Part shown: piece after piece, positions 60,023-61,171 of the stretch
Position numbering within the stretch: the stretch's first letter is position 1
Layout: each line of letters opens with the position of its first letter
Origin: Verrucomicrobiota bacterium
GTDB taxonomy: Bacteria; Verrucomicrobiota; Verrucomicrobiia; Opitutales; Opitutaceae
Direction: 5' to 3'
Assembly (NCBI GenBank): GCA_023446735.1
Contig: JAEXPQ010000041.1
Location: forward strand, 1-61,171
DNA length: 61,171 bases
Made by a program: the position numbers and the translations under genes
The notes under the pieces: generated by a model
Databases searched by the model: none
Told to the model about the DNA's origin: nothing
The model's input: only the letters and a program-made list of their open reading frames with translations

Positions 60023-61171
60023 ATGCGAAATCCACGATTCTTCACCCTCGCTTTCTTCGTGCTACCGGTCTTTGTGGCCGCTCAAGGTTCGCTCGCTCCT
60101 TCCGGGCCCCCGGCGGCGACGATGAAGACGCTGGATCAGATCGAACCTCGCCGCCCCTTGGTCGCAGGGACCGCGGGGGTTCAGATCGGATCGACTCGAG
60201 GTGTCGCGATCACGGCGGCGGGTTCCTATTACCTGACGGGGCACCTGAGCGTGGCGAGTGGTGACGGCATTACGATCAGTGCCAGCAGTGTTTCGGTCGA
60301 TCTCTGCGGATACACCGTGACGTCCGAGGCGAGCACTCCCTCCGGATCGGCGATCGTGGTTGGCGACAATTTGAACCAGGTCGCCGTCCGTAACGGTTTC
60401 ATCGCCGGCGGATCGCGCTATACGGGCAACGCCTTCGTCCCTGGTCCCGGTTTCGCGAGCGGCGTGGTCGCACCGTTGGCGGGCTTCGTGGTTGTCGAAG
60501 ATGTCGGCGTGGACGGCGTTTCCTCCGCCGGGATCACAGTGGGACAGAATGTGGTGCGTCGTTGCACGGTTCGGTGCTGCGGCGGGACGGGCATCGAGGC
60601 GCTGATGGTCGTGGATAGCGTGGCCACGCTCTGTGGCGCGGACGGCATCTCGGCTGGCAACGCCGAGAACTGCATCGGAAACAGCACCGGGGGAATCGGG
60701 CTGCACGCCAGCTTCGCGACGAACTGCTACGGCAACGCGGTGGCGAGTTACGGACTCTACGCGGTGACCGCGACCAACTGCCATGGCACCAGCAAGTCCG
60801 GATACGGCCTTCAGGCCACCGCTGCCACGAACTGCTCCGGGTTGAGCGAGTCCAGTTACGGGCTTTGTGCCGATGTCGCGTTGAGCTGTTCCGGGACAAG
60901 TACTTCGGGGGGCGGCCTGCGTGCAGTGAAGTGCGCCACGGGGTGCAACGGGCGGTCGGCGACCGGTCGCTACGGGATTGTGGTCGGATCCAGCACAGGC
61001 ACGGGGTCCTTGGGCGTTGCGGCGGATTGCCGGGGCGAAATCACCGGAACCGCGACCGCCTCCGACTCGATCGGTCTGTTCGCGAACACCGCGGAGAACT
61101 GCATCGGCACCAACTTGGCCGGGGTGGGCCTGCAGACCTCGCTGAGCGCGACCGGTTGCACTGGCACGACC
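60023..61171 (+). CDS. Exported Cys-ladder beta-helix protein (3' end outside window)
   Basis: An open frame of 383 codons that runs off the window. A signal peptide (RFFTLAFFVLPVFVAAQG, residues 5-22) is followed by LAPSGPPAATMKTLDQIEPRRPL and GSYYLTGHLSVASGDGITISASSVSVDLCGYTV, an opening common to predicted right-handed beta-helix proteins of Verrucomicrobiota and Planctomycetes. From 60668 at least five coils of exactly 18 residues (54 bp) repeat with the pattern NCxG...S..GLxAxxAT, starting at 60668, 60722, 60776, 60830 and 60884; later coils slip by one residue. Each coil carries one Cys at the same place. It is likely extracellular; its binding or enzymatic role is unknown. Confidence 0.82.
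   Translation, partial: MRNPRFFTLAFFVLPVFVAAQGSLAPSGPPAATMKTLDQIEPRRPLVAGTAGVQIGSTRGVAITAAGSYYLTGHLSVASGDGITISASSVSVDLCGYTVTSEASTPSGSAIVVGDNLNQVAVRNGFIAGGSRYTGNAFVPGPGFASGVVAPLAGFVVVEDVGVDGVSSAGITVGQNVVRRCTVRCCGGTGIEALMVVDSVATLCGADGISAGNAENCIGNSTGGIGLHASFATNCYGNAVASYGLYAVTATNCHGTSKSGYGLQATAATNCSGLSESSYGLCADVALSCSGTSTSGGGLRAVKCATGCNGRSATGRYGIVVGSSTGTGSLGVAADCRGEITGTATASDSIGLFANTAENCIGTNLAGVGLQTSLSATGCTGTT

Overview
The window is a GC-rich, densely packed chromosomal segment carrying about 45 protein genes on both strands. I saw no rRNA, tRNA or CRISPR array. Gene content and style suggest a free-living member of the Verrucomicrobiota, most likely Opitutaceae-like: Tat-exported Gfo/Idh/MocA oxidoreductase, YtrA-type ABC operon, PIN-PhoH protein, LamG/RHS giant protein, and a cysteine-rich beta-helix protein opening with a 'TMKTLDQIEPRRP' motif. 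This assignment is inference from protein style; no marker gene for taxonomy is present.

Positions 1-16.8 kb hold housekeeping and small-operon genes. These are a PfkB sugar kinase, a Cys-rich exported protein, an exported oxidoreductase, a GbsR/MarR regulator with an NmrA-like dehydrogenase (shared operator-like repeats), dprA, an AmmeMemoRadiSam pair with the Memo and AMMECR1 parts fused, a coiled-coil protein, ilvB-cysE, a YmdB-type phosphoesterase and a large exported M16 peptidase. Positions 16.9-22.1 kb form a leftward GntR(YtrA)-ABC ATPase-permease-permease-small protein operon with a strong promoter/operator. Between its two permeases lies the C-terminal stub of a third. Positions 22.2-24.2 kb hold a BlaI-M56 two-gene sensor system with two textbook BlaI-type dyads; its sensor domain is not penicillin-binding.

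Positions 24.3-45.8 kb contain a cyclophilin and PIN-PhoH, then a concentration of osmotic, ion and envelope stress functions. These are a sucrose-phosphate-synthase-like GT4, two MscS channels, a sodium:solute symporter, LapA, an SLC13 permease, a YqjD/YqjE/YqjK-like trio, a sucrose-phosphatase-like HAD fused to an (alpha/alpha)6 glycosidase, a CBS-containing ClC channel and TrkH-TrkA. Within it is a GNAT/nitrilase pseudogene with three independent lesions.

Positions 46-61.2 kb hold a 3,888-residue exported chimera: eight cadherin/Ig-like repeats, two nearly identical LamG modules and a full RHS shell with a variable HH-motif tip. It is followed by an overlapping candidate immunity gene, a SUKH-like gene, a decayed duplicate of the RHS shell, and another unknown gene. 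The tip and following genes are visibly more AT-rich than the rest, as expected for an exchanged toxin/immunity cassette. The window ends inside a secreted beta-helix protein built from 18-residue coils with one cysteine each.
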